From contig OW568866.1 of assembly GCA_938743325.2 (NCBI GenBank), forward strand, positions 558,001-622,000: a stretch of 64,000 nt of DNA. Direction: 5' to 3'. A program made the translations under genes and the position numbers. Positions 38,091-47,661 of the stretch are shown piece by piece. The DNA is from Pycnococcus provasolii (taxonomy: Eukaryota; Chlorophyta; Pseudoscourfieldiophyceae; Pseudoscourfieldiales; Pycnococcaceae). The notes under the pieces are model-generated. The model was not told the origin of the DNA. It worked only from the letters and a program-made list of their open reading frames with translations, and made no database searches. Within the stretch, counting starts at the first letter, position 1, and each line of letters begins with the position of its first letter.

Positions 38091-39104
38091 ATGTGGCCAC
38101 CAAGGCTCATAAGAAGGCTCACGAGCGAAAACGATGGTGGGAAGCTCTTAAGGCCCATTATTAACGCACGACGCAACGTGAGACGACGGTCCTTGCCAGT
38201 AATCTCCAGGCTCCTGCTCTTGCTAAACTGTTGGGCAATATCATGCGCGCAAACCACGTGGCAGACCACGTCACCAAATGAGTCAACATCGCCGCCACCG
38301 CCATCGCCGCCACCGCCATCGCCGCCACCACGCCCCGTCCCCGCAAATAACACCACTTCGCAAAACAACAACACGAGCACGTCGTCGACGAACACAGCGC
38401 CACCGCAGAAAAAGGAACCGGCTCTGCAAGACGCCAATCCGTATCGTGTACTCGGAGGGGGGTGCGCCGTCTGGAAGTTCGAAGGACAGGCGGCCAAGGT
38501 GCAGGTGAGCTGGAACGTTCCTGAAGAGCTAGCATCTTGTCTCCTCTTCTCTTCGCCGTATCGCGTCGACGACTGCCTGTTTGACGGAAGTCCCCTCGCG
38601 GATGACCCGAAGCACCGACGGTGCGCGGGCTATGTCAGCGAATTCAACCCGCTAGAGCCGCACGAGTACATGTGCAACGACTCCCAAACGCAAGTCATAC
38701 ACGCCATGCCACTGCAGTCGTATGATCGTAAGTCCGGTGCTTACAATCGCTCGAGCACTGCCAACCTGCGCGACGGCAAGTGTTCGTTCGCACCCGTTGT
38801 TGTGCTCGTTCGAAACATGTGCAGGCCGGCTGTCGCCTTCTCGGCGGCCACGCTCGTGCAGAAGTACGGCGATACACATGTCAACGCAACAAGAGGATGC
38901 AAGGACGATACGACTCTTGGAGACCTCGGCAACATCCTTCCTGTCGTCCTCTACCTAAACGTTGGTGTGGCTGTCTGTGCGCTGCTTATGTGCTGCTTCA
39001 CATGTCACGCATGTCCACTGCACAATGCCATGGACCGCATCCGCACCGCGCGCAGATTGCGCAGCGAATCGCGAGGCGGCGCCCCGAACGTGTACCACTT
39101 GTAA
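38091..39104 (+). CDS. Proline-rich membrane glycoprotein, unknown
   Basis: 337 aa from the ATG at 38091; the frame is open further up but without ATG, so an unseen 5' exon is possible. A hydrophobic signal-like stretch (SRLLLLLNCWAISC) at ~35-50 follows a basic n-region. Next, a hydroxyproline-rich type linker (SPPPPSPPPPSPPPRP) as in algal pherophorins and extensins, and an N/S/T-rich stretch with several N-glycosylation sequons. The ectodomain (~125-290) has about ten cysteines (GGGCAVWKFEG, DDCLFDG, HRRCAGYV, YMCNDSQ, GKCSFAPVVVLVRNMCRP). A TM segment (LPVVLYLNVGVAVCALLMCCF) and a short basic tail close it. Likely a cell-surface protein; no match recognised. Confidence 0.7.
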   Translation: MWPPRLIRRLTSENDGGKLLRPIINARRNVRRRSLPVISRLLLLLNCWAISCAQTTWQTTSPNESTSPPPPSPPPPSPPPRPVPANNTTSQNNNTSTSSTNTAPPQKKEPALQDANPYRVLGGGCAVWKFEGQAAKVQVSWNVPEELASCLLFSSPYRVDDCLFDGSPLADDPKHRRCAGYVSEFNPLEPHEYMCNDSQTQVIHAMPLQSYDRKSGAYNRSSTANLRDGKCSFAPVVVLVRNMCRPAVAFSAATLVQKYGDTHVNATRGCKDDTTLGDLGNILPVVLYLNVGVAVCALLMCCFTCHACPLHNAMDRIRTARRLRSESRGGAPNVYHL

Positions 39105-39515
39105 CTTATATATACACAACTAACTATTGAGACCATTTGGAGGATAAGAAATCATGTGCGGCTTACATCCACGTCATCGATTGCGTGCATTACATGTAAT
39201 CGTCCATTAAAAACCCTTCCACCCACCGCAAGTCGAAAACAATTGTCTAAAAATGACGGGCAGGACATGCGCATCATTTTGCAACCTTCACTTTTTTTTT
39301 CAGTTATAAAAATAATAAAGTTTTGGGTTGACCAATAGTGAGGTGAAACATAAAAATATGGCGCCGACTTTAAAAAAAAGTTGTGTGACAGAGCGGGATC
39401 CCAAAGGGACTTTTTTTTCTCGGAAAATTGCAAATATGGTTCCGAGGAAAGTGCAAACCGATCAAATCTTACATTGATGTCCATTACAAGCATTAGATGT
39501 CAGCGTTATGTGCAT
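39105..39515. other. A/T-rich island between convergent genes
   Basis: About 400 bp with markedly lower G/C than the flanks and several A or T runs (39293-39300, 39370-39378, 39412-39418). A 113-codon minus frame (39493-39152) has an ATG but no recognisable domain and sits on the 3' side of both genes. Possibly a decayed insertion. Confidence 0.45.
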
Positions 39516-40517
39516 TTATGCGGAAATGGGATTTTGCACGAACTGCCTCCCACCTGTCGGCGAGCGCATTTGCATTTTCCGACGAAACGCGGAAAAGGCA
39601 ACGGATACGACGATCGCTGAGACAGCCACGACACACGCGGTGAAAACAGCTGGCTGCTCGTCTTTGTTGTTCAATGCAATGGCAACGAGTGCCCAAACGG
39701 CCGTGAGCCCCCACGCGAGATCGCTCAATACGAGAACGGCGCCGACGGCGACTAGAGCTGCCATCACCACGAGTGCCACAGCCACGGTGGAGAGCTTTCC
39801 CTCGCTCATACCATCGCTCTTGAGCGTGATAAGGAGCTGCACGCACGTCGCAGCAAGTAGCCACGACGAGTTGATAGAAGTTGGGATACTGATGCCCGCG
39901 GACGTGAGTGCGCTGAACGCGCCGACTGCGTCGCGCGCCGCGTGCAGCCGCACGACTGAGTACACTCCAAAGGCACACGCGGACGCGATGAGGAAGAAGG
40001 ATATGTGGAAGCTTTCCTTGGAGAATGCAATTTGCCAGAGATCTTGCGAGAGCCAAACGGCTTGCACCCAGCACGCAGCCTTGACGGCGTGTTCCTTTTC
40101 GTGGGATTCGCGATTGTAGCCAACGTTCAGGAACGTGTATATGGCTCCAACACCCTGCAAGAAGAAGATAAGACCCCTTTTTTTATATTTCGTGTTGTTC
40201 AGTTGGTTGTTAGTGACAGTTGTTTTATCTGTCAGTGATGAATGGTTAGAGGTAATGCATGTGTACCATATTGAGAAGGCGTATCCTGCGGGTGTGATGG
40301 GCACAGGCCACTTTTTCGATACGTCCGCGTTCGTTTCCCCGACCCATCCGAGCGAGGCACCTGCGTTAACGACGACGAGAAGTGCGTAGGATACGACGTG
40401 CGACGCCTTGAGCCAGACGGGTATGGCTAGTGCGGCTAGTGCGTCGTTCGATTCTTCTTCAAGATGACGAGTTTGCACAACAAGAGGCGTGAATGTGAAT
40501 GGAGGCTGCACCATCAT
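39516..40517 (-). CDS. TspO/MBR-related multi-pass membrane protein, two exons
   Basis: Exon 1 40517-40267, exon 2 40176-39516, 303 aa. The 90-bp GT-AG intron (CTAAC 32 nt before the acceptor) was placed because joining restores TPAGYAFSIWGLIFFLQGVGAIYTF, close to the conserved TPAGYxFSIWGxIF block of tryptophan-rich sensory (TspO/MBR-like) proteins; reading through would insert 37 unrelated residues before it. About eight hydrophobic segments are visible, from VVSYALLVVVNAGASLGW to VFTACVVAVSAIVVSVAF, so it is longer than the five-helix TspO. TspO proteins bind tetrapyrroles and sterols; function of this longer class is unclear. ATG at 40514 is an alternative start. Confidence 0.8.
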   Translation of the reverse strand: MMVQPPFTFTPLVVQTRHLEEESNDALAALAIPVWLKASHVVSYALLVVVNAGASLGWVGETNADVSKKWPVPITPAGYAFSIWYTCITSNHSSLTDKTTVTNNQLNNTKYKKRGLIFFLQGVGAIYTFLNVGYNRESHEKEHAVKAACWVQAVWLSQDLWQIAFSKESFHISFFLIASACAFGVYSVVRLHAARDAVGAFSALTSAGISIPTSINSSWLLAATCVQLLITLKSDGMSEGKLSTVAVALVVMAALVAVGAVLVLSDLAWGLTAVWALVAIALNNKDEQPAVFTACVVAVSAIVVSVAFSAFRRKMQMRSPTGGRQFVQNPISA

Positions 40518-40828
40518 CAAAACAACAATGGCAGGTTGGTTTTGCGGCTCCGGAGGGGAGGGGATGGATTGCAACCTTGAGCAAACTCAAGCTAAAACAC
40601 AATGTGAGGCGTTAAAGAGAGCCTGAGAGGCTTCCTGAGAGCCTGATTTGGAAATCGGACCTCTTTCCGTTTCGGGGTTTGGTGGGAGAAATTATTCTAA
40701 CAATTCGGGGTTCCCTTTTTTCTCGTCTGCTTCGTCTTTGGTGTGCTTCATTTTCATTCCTGTACCCGGTACTGCTACCAACTAGGCGGTGTGTGTGTGT
40801 TGTGTGTGCCGCCGCCGCCGCTTTCCTC
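40518..40828. promoter_or_regulatory. Divergent promoter region, TspO-like / PRP5
   Basis: 311 bp between two divergent starts. It has a GAGAGCCTGA repeat (40617-40646) and a (TG)n/(GCC)n stretch just before the PRP5 ATG. No gene. Confidence 0.5.
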
Positions 40829-43800
40829 ATGCCTCCTGGTGAGCCGTTTTCGTTCGGATTCAAAAAAGATTGTAGAAAGGATTGTAAAAAGAAACCAGCG
40901 CTGTTTGGGTTTGGCGATGAAGACCACGGGATCCATGAAAATAAGAAGAAGAATGACGATAAACAAGGGGTGGACGCTGGAAGGGGTCAAACCTCGCACT
41001 TGTCAAACGGGGTCAAACCGGCTGCAGATGACGACCCGCTCGACGCGTTCATGGCGCGAAACGACGCGCAGGCACTTCAAGATAAGCAAAAGGCGGAAGC
41101 CGAGGCGCGTACACTAGAACAGGAAAAATTAAAAGCGAAGGCTGCTGCAAAAGCAGCGGCGACGGCGGCGAACGAAAACGGTGCCAGTCAGGATGACGCA
41201 AAGACACGGATGCACACAGAAACGAACGCAACTGGCACAACGCAGCAGCGTCGAAGATTCGCGCTCAAGCGCCGATTCGAGAATGACGACGACGACGGTG
41301 ACGATGACAACGCGAAAGAGGAGGAGGAGGAGGAAGACATGGAGACCTGGAAACGCAACGTGCTCGCGGGAAAGACGGAAAGCGATCGACTGGGCGTCGT
41401 CGACCACGCCACCGTCGAGTACGCGCCATTTCGCAAGATGTTCTATGTTGAGCCGCGTGAGATCGCCGCGCTCACAGAAGCGGAGGTGGCCACGTTTCGC
41501 GCCGAAACGCTCGGAGGAGTGCGCATCCGAGGGGCGAGGCCCGTGCCGAAGCCAGTCAAGCGGTGGGCACACCTCGGCCTTTCGCCGCCGATGCTGCACT
41601 TCCTCTCCAAGACGCGAGGGTACGATACGCCCACCGCCATCCAGGCGCAGGTGCTTCCTGCACTCATGGGAGGGCGAAACGTCGTCGGCGTTGCAAAAAC
41701 GGGAAGCGGGAAGACGCTCGCTTACCTGCTCCCTCTCGTGAGACACGTCAAGGATCAGAGGCCGGTCGACGCTTCGGCACGCGAGGGCCCGATCGCGCTC
41801 GTCATGGCGCCCACACGTGAGCTCATCATCCAGGTGGGTAAGGAGCTGAAACGACTCTGCGTCGTCGCAGGTGCCATCCGCGTGGCGACGGTGTACGGCG
41901 GAGCTGGCGTCGCGGGTCAGATCGGAGAGCTGCGGCGCGGTGCGGAGGCGGTGATCGCGACGCCTGGACGACTCATCGACCTGCTCGCGACCACCAAGTC
42001 GACGAACTTGACGCGCGTGACTTTCGTGGTGCTAGACGAGGCAGACCGCATGTTCGACCTCGGATTCGAGCCGCAGATCACGCGCATTCTAGACAACATT
42101 CGGCCAGACAAGCAAGCGGCATTCTTCTCGGCAACCTTCCCACGCTCGCTGGAGGCACTCGCCTTGCGTCATCTGAAGCGCGCGCTGATTGTGGTGATTG
42201 GCGGCCGCGCGGGTGTCGTCAACGAGAGCATCGTGCAGCGCGTGGAGGTGCAGCCGAAGGGATCGTCCATCGTTAAGTCGAACCGCTTCCGCCGCCTTCT
42301 CGAGCTGCTGGGAGACTACCACGGGGACGAAGGGTCGGAGGGACATACCAATTTGATGCGCCTGCTGAGCCGAGGCAGCGACGGCTTCGCGGCACCATTG
42401 GCATTGAAAGGCGGCGGCGATCGTCCAATGCTACCGCCACCTGCTCCTGTCAGTGCTCCGTCGTCCGCTGCTTCGATGGCTCAGGCGATGCTATCCGGTG
42501 CGCCTGGAGCGGCGGGACTTGAGCTCGCACTTGTTCCGTCATCATCCTCCGCCGCATCAAACAACTCGAAGGTGCTCATCTTCGTCAACTCGCAGACGAC
42601 GTGCGACAGTCTCCTCACGCACCTATTCCAGTACGGGTACCCATGTCTTTCGCTGCACGGCGGCAAGGAGCAGAGTGATCGCGAGAGCACGTTGCACGAC
42701 TATCGCATGGGCGTGTGCGACATCCTCATCGCAACCTCGGTGGCAGCACGAGGGCTAGACGTGCCAAACTTGAATATCGTCGTCAACTACGACACGCCTG
42801 ATCATCTCGAAGACTACGTGCACCGCGTCGGCCGCACGGGTCGTGCTGGAAATCGTGGTCTTGCTGTGACATTCATTTCAGATGATAGCGCGGATGAGGA
42901 GAGAAAGTATGCTCCTGACCTCGTGAAGGCGCTCACGGAATCCAAGCAGGCAGTGCCCGCCGATCTTCAGAAGATTGCCTCGGAATTCGAGGTGGCTCGA
43001 AAGAAGGGCGAGGCGAAGGGTCATGGAAGTGGCTTTGGCGGCCGTGGCTTCGACTTTGAGGGATCTCGTGAGGACAAGAGCAAGAAAGCGCAGCGGAAGA
43101 TGATGAAGGAGCTCGGCTACATCGATGATGATGACGCGGAGGAGGAGGAAGAAGAGGAGGAGGATAAGAAGAAAAAGGAGAAAGAGAGGGGTGGTCCCTC
43201 AGGCGCTGGCGGTGGCCGGGCCAAGATGGAGGTGGAAAGGGCGGCTGACGGCAAAATCCTTGAATTCTCGAACGCGTCAGCCCTCATCAGTCAGAGCACG
43301 CTGAAGGTGGTCGAGACTGGAGCACCTACCGCGCCTAGAGCGCCGCAGGTGACGAATGCAGGTGCAAGCGACGTCGTGATGGCGGCGCAGCGTGCGGCGC
43401 AGAAGCTGCAGGTGCAAATTCAGAGTGGCTCTGAGATGGTGACGGCGCCATCGCCGCCGTCGCAGATTCAGCAGCAGCCTCGGGCAAATCTACAATCTAC
43501 GAAGCAAGCTGCCGCAATCGCCGCGGCACAGCAATTTGCATCAAAGATTGCAGTTCCGCCAATCTCCATATCACCGTCACCACCTCCTGGCGGTGCGATG
43601 TCAGCCGCAGATGTGCTTGCCGCGGCTCAGGCAACGGCGGCGGCAATAGCGAGCTCACTGCCGGGAGTGCAAGCAGCAGCACGCACAACGGGACCGATTG
43701 GCTCCAGCGCCGCCGCCACCGCCGCCGCCGCCACCGCCGCCGCCGCACCAGGTGGTTTGAAGCACTACAGGCTCGAATTCGAGATCAACGACTTTCCGCA

Positions 43801-44047
43801 GCATGCGCGATGGAAGGCTACGCATCGTGAGAGCATTGCGGCAATTCAGGAGAAGAGCGGCGCAGCACTGACGGTGAGAGGTCAGTACTTTCCTCCTGGA
43901 AGCACTCCAGATTCGTCGCGTGGAGAGCGTAAGTTGTTCCTCGTGATTGAGGGTGGAAGTGAAAGTGTCGTGAAAGCTGCGAGGGCTGAGGTAAAGCGTG
44001 TCATCGAGGAGGCGACGGCGCGCGGACTCATTTCAACGAGGAACTAA
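40829..44047 (+). CDS. DDX46: DEAD-box RNA helicase PRP5/DDX46
   Basis: 1072 aa. Pre-spliceosome helicase that couples U2 snRNP to the branch site. N-terminal charged region with the PRP5 hallmark DDPLDAFM (~68-75). Helicase core: Q-motif region KRWAHLGLSPPMLHFL...YDTPTAIQAQ, motif I AKTGSGKT (~289-296), PTREL, DEAD (~403-406), SAT (~433), SLHGG, VAARGLD, HRVGRTGR. The core matches DDX46 closely (RGAEAVIATPGRLIDLL, EADRMFDLGFEPQITRI). A ~60-residue low-complexity insert between the two RecA lobes and Ala/Gln-rich segments near 860-970 enlarge it. The C terminus holds a KH-like fold (YRLEFEINDFPQHARWK...GRGQYFPPG-type loop) also present in DDX46. Intronless. Confidence 0.95.
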   Translation: MPPGEPFSFGFKKDCRKDCKKKPALFGFGDEDHGIHENKKKNDDKQGVDAGRGQTSHLSNGVKPAADDDPLDAFMARNDAQALQDKQKAEAEARTLEQEKLKAKAAAKAAATAANENGASQDDAKTRMHTETNATGTTQQRRRFALKRRFENDDDDGDDDNAKEEEEEEDMETWKRNVLAGKTESDRLGVVDHATVEYAPFRKMFYVEPREIAALTEAEVATFRAETLGGVRIRGARPVPKPVKRWAHLGLSPPMLHFLSKTRGYDTPTAIQAQVLPALMGGRNVVGVAKTGSGKTLAYLLPLVRHVKDQRPVDASAREGPIALVMAPTRELIIQVGKELKRLCVVAGAIRVATVYGGAGVAGQIGELRRGAEAVIATPGRLIDLLATTKSTNLTRVTFVVLDEADRMFDLGFEPQITRILDNIRPDKQAAFFSATFPRSLEALALRHLKRALIVVIGGRAGVVNESIVQRVEVQPKGSSIVKSNRFRRLLELLGDYHGDEGSEGHTNLMRLLSRGSDGFAAPLALKGGGDRPMLPPPAPVSAPSSAASMAQAMLSGAPGAAGLELALVPSSSSAASNNSKVLIFVNSQTTCDSLLTHLFQYGYPCLSLHGGKEQSDRESTLHDYRMGVCDILIATSVAARGLDVPNLNIVVNYDTPDHLEDYVHRVGRTGRAGNRGLAVTFISDDSADEERKYAPDLVKALTESKQAVPADLQKIASEFEVARKKGEAKGHGSGFGGRGFDFEGSREDKSKKAQRKMMKELGYIDDDDAEEEEEEEEDKKKKEKERGGPSGAGGGRAKMEVERAADGKILEFSNASALISQSTLKVVETGAPTAPRAPQVTNAGASDVVMAAQRAAQKLQVQIQSGSEMVTAPSPPSQIQQQPRANLQSTKQAAAIAAAQQFASKIAVPPISISPSPPPGGAMSAADVLAAAQATAAAIASSLPGVQAAARTTGPIGSSAAATAAAATAAAAPGGLKHYRLEFEINDFPQHARWKATHRESIAAIQEKSGAALTVRGQYFPPGSTPDSSRGERKLFLVIEGGSESVVKAARAEVKRVIEEATARGLISTRN

Positions 44048-44383
44048 CAAGTTGTCTAATTCTTTTTCAGCTTTTGTTTTGTAACAACAACATGATTCAT
44101 CCAAAAACAATTACGCCAGCTCCGCGTGATTCGGGGTTAGAAAGGACCCCTCGTGCGGTCGAGCCGCCTCGCCCCGACCCCCGGTCAGCCTGAGAGGCTG
44201 AGAGGCTGGGAGAGGTTGAGATCTCCCCCCAGGTTCTCCCACCTGGTTCTCCCCCCCCCCCCCCCCCCCCTCTCCTTGAAGTGCGACCCCCACCTCCCAG
44301 GGCCGCCTAGGCAATCTTCGTCGTCACCTCATCAGGGCCGGCATCCCCGGGCTCCCTTGCGCGATCAGTACGATAGAACTAGT
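44048..44383. promoter_or_regulatory. Intergenic region with C20 tract
   Basis: 336 bp between two plus-strand genes. It includes GAGGCTGAGAGGCTGGGAGAGG and a 20-base C run (44251-44270) ending 114 bp before the lipoyl synthase ATG. Confidence 0.5.
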
Positions 44384-44576
44384 ATGTCGTCTCGGCTAAT
44401 GTCTTTGGTGCGCCGTGCTGCTTGTGGTGTGGTTGGCTCGGGTGGTGTGAATGTTGGCTCGGGTGGTGTGGTTGGCTCGGGTGGTGTGGTTGGCTCGGGT
44501 TCTCAGGTTCTCTCTCTCCTCGTTCGTTCATCTTCATCCTCGTCTTCTTCTCTGTCTTCGTCATCTTGGTCAGCTT

Positions 44577-44621
<45 letters not shown>

Positions 44622-45730
44622 GTGGTGGGCTCGCTGCGTTGCGTGCGCGTCTCGCGGCGGAGGATGGTGACGACGCCTCAGCGACCTCTCTCGACGCATT
44701 CGCAGCCTCGAACGTTGAATCCAGGAACGACGAACACGAAGACACGTACGCACAGCACGCGCCGACGTGGAAGGAGGCGGCGCAGGCACGTCTGCGCAAA
44801 CCGGAGTGGCTCAAACTCAAAATTGCAAAGGCGGGACAGGGAAGCCAGAAGGTGGACGAAATCAGAAAGCAGCTCAGAAAACTTAAACTCTCAACCGTGT
44901 GCGAGGAGGCGAAGTGCCCGAACATCGGCGAGTGCTGGTCGGGAGGTAATACCGGAGAGGCGGCGACTGCAACCATCATGCTCATGGGTGACACGTGCAC
45001 ACGAGGGTGCCGATTCTGCTCCGTCAAGACGAGCCGAACGCCGCCACCGCTCGACGCGATGGAACCCGAAAACGTCTCGCACGCGGTGGCAAGCTGGGGG
45101 ATCGAGTACATCGTTCTCACCATGGTGGACCGCGACGACCTCGAGGACTCGGGTGCCGCGCACGTCGCGGAGACTGTGAGACTGCTCAAGCAGAAGACGG
45201 AGGGGAAGCTTCTCGTGGAGACGCTCGTGGGAGACTTCCAGGGAAATCTCGACCTTGTCAGGCAGGTGGCTGCGAGTGGCATGGACGTGTTCGCTCATAA
45301 CGTCGAAACCACGCCGCGCATGACGCCTCACATCCGCGACCGCCGTGCAGGTTGGGAGCAGAGCCTGCGCGTTCTGGAGGCGGCTAAGCTTCCCGAAGGT
45401 GGGCCGAGATTGACCAAGACGAGCCTCATGCTGGGACTTGGCGAGGAACCGCACGAGGTGGAGGAGACGTTGCGCATTCTCCGCGAAACGGGCGTGGACG
45501 TCGTCACACTCGGCCAGTACATGAGGCCGACGAAACGCCACGCACCTGTTGTCGAGTACGTGACCCCGGAGGCATTTCAACACTGGCAAGACTTTGCCGA
45601 AAATCTTGGCTTCGAGTACGTCGCGTCAGGTCCACTCGTGCGTTCGTCGTACCGCGCTGGCGAGCTCTTCCTTAAGGGACGGCTGCGCCGCATGGAGGCG
45701 GAGGAACAACAACAACAACGGCAGAGGTAA
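44384..45730 (+). CDS. LIP1: Lipoyl synthase, mitochondrial type
   Basis: 448 aa. Radical-SAM enzyme (EC 2.8.1.8) inserting two sulfurs into octanoyl-protein to make lipoyl groups of PDH, OGDH and glycine cleavage. Auxiliary cluster [13 protein letters not shown]173, C178, C184. Radical-SAM cluster CTRGCRFC: C205, C209, C212. Other blocks: [76 protein letters not shown], and the C-terminal RSSY that supplies a serine to the auxiliary cluster. The TKRHxPV form is that of mitochondrial rather than plastid isozymes. The first ~125 residues hold Gly/Val repeats (WLGSGG-type) and Ser runs encoded by GTC/TCG microsatellites, probably a targeting presequence. All cluster ligands present. Confidence 0.96.
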
Positions 45731-45794
45731 TGAATAAGATCAAACAAATAATCGTGTTTCCATGTTGTTGTGCATTACACCATTTCTTTTTCAG

Positions 45795-46792
45795 CTATCG
45801 TCGCGGTGGTCGTTGTTGTGTTGGAGGAGGCGGCTGTTCCGAGCCATACATCTGCTCCTCGGCGTATATCTCCTCTAACTCCCGCATGCCGTTGCCACCG
45901 TCGTCGGCAAACCATTCCGATGCACTTGGACGTGGCGGCGCGGGCGGTGCACGTGCTTGCTCCTGCTGAGGTGGCGGTGGCGCCGGTGCAGCCATCTGCT
46001 GCTGCTGCTGCTGCTGCGCGTATGCGTCGTAGTCATAACGCTGAGGTGCGGGGCGGTAGGACGACGTTGCCGTCAGCTGCCTCTGCTGCCTCTGCTGCAT
46101 TTGCATGGCAGCCGCCACCGCCTCCGCCTCCTCCTCCTCCCAAACGCTTCCCTCTAGGCCCAGTCGCCCGAGCAAGCCCACCGTGAGCTGCTCCGCGCGC
46201 GAGTCTGCCATGGCGCGAACCACGACGGTCTTCGGGATGGCGTAGTGCGATAGCTCCTCCTCACTAATCTCGTAGGTGGACACTGCGCCCGTCGGCAGCC
46301 ACGAAACGCCAACGGAGTTGTACCGTATGCTGAGCACGTCGCCTGACGCCGGGTCAAACACGAAGTCGCTCACCTTGCCTAGCGGATATCCGTCGTCCGT
46401 GACCACCTCGCAGCCGATGAGCGACTGCAGGCCGTACAGCGCACTGTTCGCCGCCCCACTTCCCGCACCGACAGCCGCGGACGCGTCGTTGACGAGCGCG
46501 ACGTCGCCCACCTGCCTGAGGCTGGGCAGCATGACGGTAGCGCGTTCTCCGCTGAGCACGTCTCTGCGCAGGTCGAGCGCCTTGACGCGCCACGCCTCGG
46601 TGTCGACGAAGAGCGCGCTGACGTTCCCAAGTCTGGTTCCGCTCGCTCTGGCGATGACATCCTTGCCAACGAGTTGCGTGCACAGCAGTCTCGCGCTCGA
46701 GCGCTTCGTGCCATCGCCTCTTCGGTTCCGACGAGGCACGAGCGCCGCCGTCGTGTTGTTGGGCTCTGGCGTCGGCTGCGCGGCAGGTTGGC

Positions 46793-46824
<32 letters not shown>

Positions 46825-47213
46825 GTCGGCGGCGGCATGGTTTGACTGTTTCGCGTGAGACTGGCTGGCTGCTGCGCGTTCTGCGTTTGCGCGCGCGGCA
46901 TGCGCGGCATATTCGACTGTTGAGACGCAGGAGCAGGAGGAGATGCCACTGACGAATTTGAGGGAGAAGACGCCGCTCGACGAGGCTGCTGAGAACTCGC
47001 CTCAAGTTGCCCCCCCGGCGCCGTCCTCTTTGTATTCTTCTTCTTGCCATTCCCAGAATTAGGTTCTGAAGAACCCGAAGAGCGAGGTGGTGGTGGAAGA
47101 CTACAACTAGGAGTAGCAGCACGACGAGTAGAACGAGTAACACGAGTGAACCGAGAGAAAGATGAAGATGAAGAGCGTGGAAGGGAACGACACGGGGAGC
47201 AAGGCGCCGCCAT
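45795..47213 (-). CDS. PRC-barrel domain protein, probably plastid
   Basis: 472 aa from the ATG at 47213. A Ser/Arg-rich N terminus (SRFTRVTRSTRRAAT) looks like a transit peptide. After a Pro/Gln-rich linker with a Gln9-10 run encoded by CTG repeats (46796-46824), two PRC-barrels follow at ~160-310: LVGKDVIARASGTRLGNVSALFVDTEAWRVKALDLR, RQVGDVALVND, then LIGCEVVTDDGYPLGKVSDFVFDPASGDVLSIRYNSVG. The pair with these motifs is typical of PRC-barrel proteins of plants, algae and cyanobacteria, thought to act in photosynthetic assembly. The C-terminal third is Glu/Gln-rich and disordered with a second Gln run. Its stop is only 64 bp from that of the lipoyl synthase gene (convergent). Confidence 0.85.
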
Positions 47214-47661
47214 GGTTGGGAGAGAGTGGAGTGGATAACGGGGAAAGGGAAAGGCCGGGCCGACACGTCGGGCGAAACAGGCGAAGTGGGCTGCCGGGTC
47301 GGGTCGGGGGAAGGCTGCGATTACTGTACTGCGAAGCGATACCAGCAGCACGCGCCGCCTGGGCCCACCTCCTGGGACCCGCGGTGGTCTGGCCCCGGGG
47401 GAGTGGTCGGAGCATCTGGTCTTATAAGGAGGATCTGGTCATAATAAGGACTTTGTTGTTCGGGGTTTGGCTGGGTTCGAGTTGTTCGGGGTTTAGCATC
47501 GGGGTTTGGCTTGTTAGGGTTAGGGTTAGGGTTTGGCTTGTTAGGGTTACTGGGTTAGGGTTAGGGTTACCTTCCTATGAGTAGCCCTTGCTCTTTTTCC
47601 GTGCTCGTCCATTTCATTTTTTTTCATTTTTCGTTTTTTTTTTTGGTTTTTGCCTGCATGC
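47214..47661. promoter_or_regulatory. Divergent promoter with telomere-like repeats
   Basis: 448 bp between the PRC-barrel and CCDC130 starts. 47460-47570 is made of GGGGTTTGGCTTGTT-like and GTTAGGGTTAGGG units: two (TTAGGG)2-3 blocks in one promoter. T-rich tract just before the plus-strand ATG. Confidence 0.6.
47515..47570. repeat. Telomere-like (TTAGGG)n tracts
   Basis: Two runs of GTTAGGGTTAGGG separated by GTTTGGCTTGTTAGGGTTACTG. Interstitial, not chromosome-terminal, and located in a divergent promoter. Confidence 0.8.

Noticed and set aside
39152-39493. 113-codon minus frame in the A/T-rich island
   Set aside because: No recognisable domain and position is 3' to both neighbours; kept only as part of the island finding.
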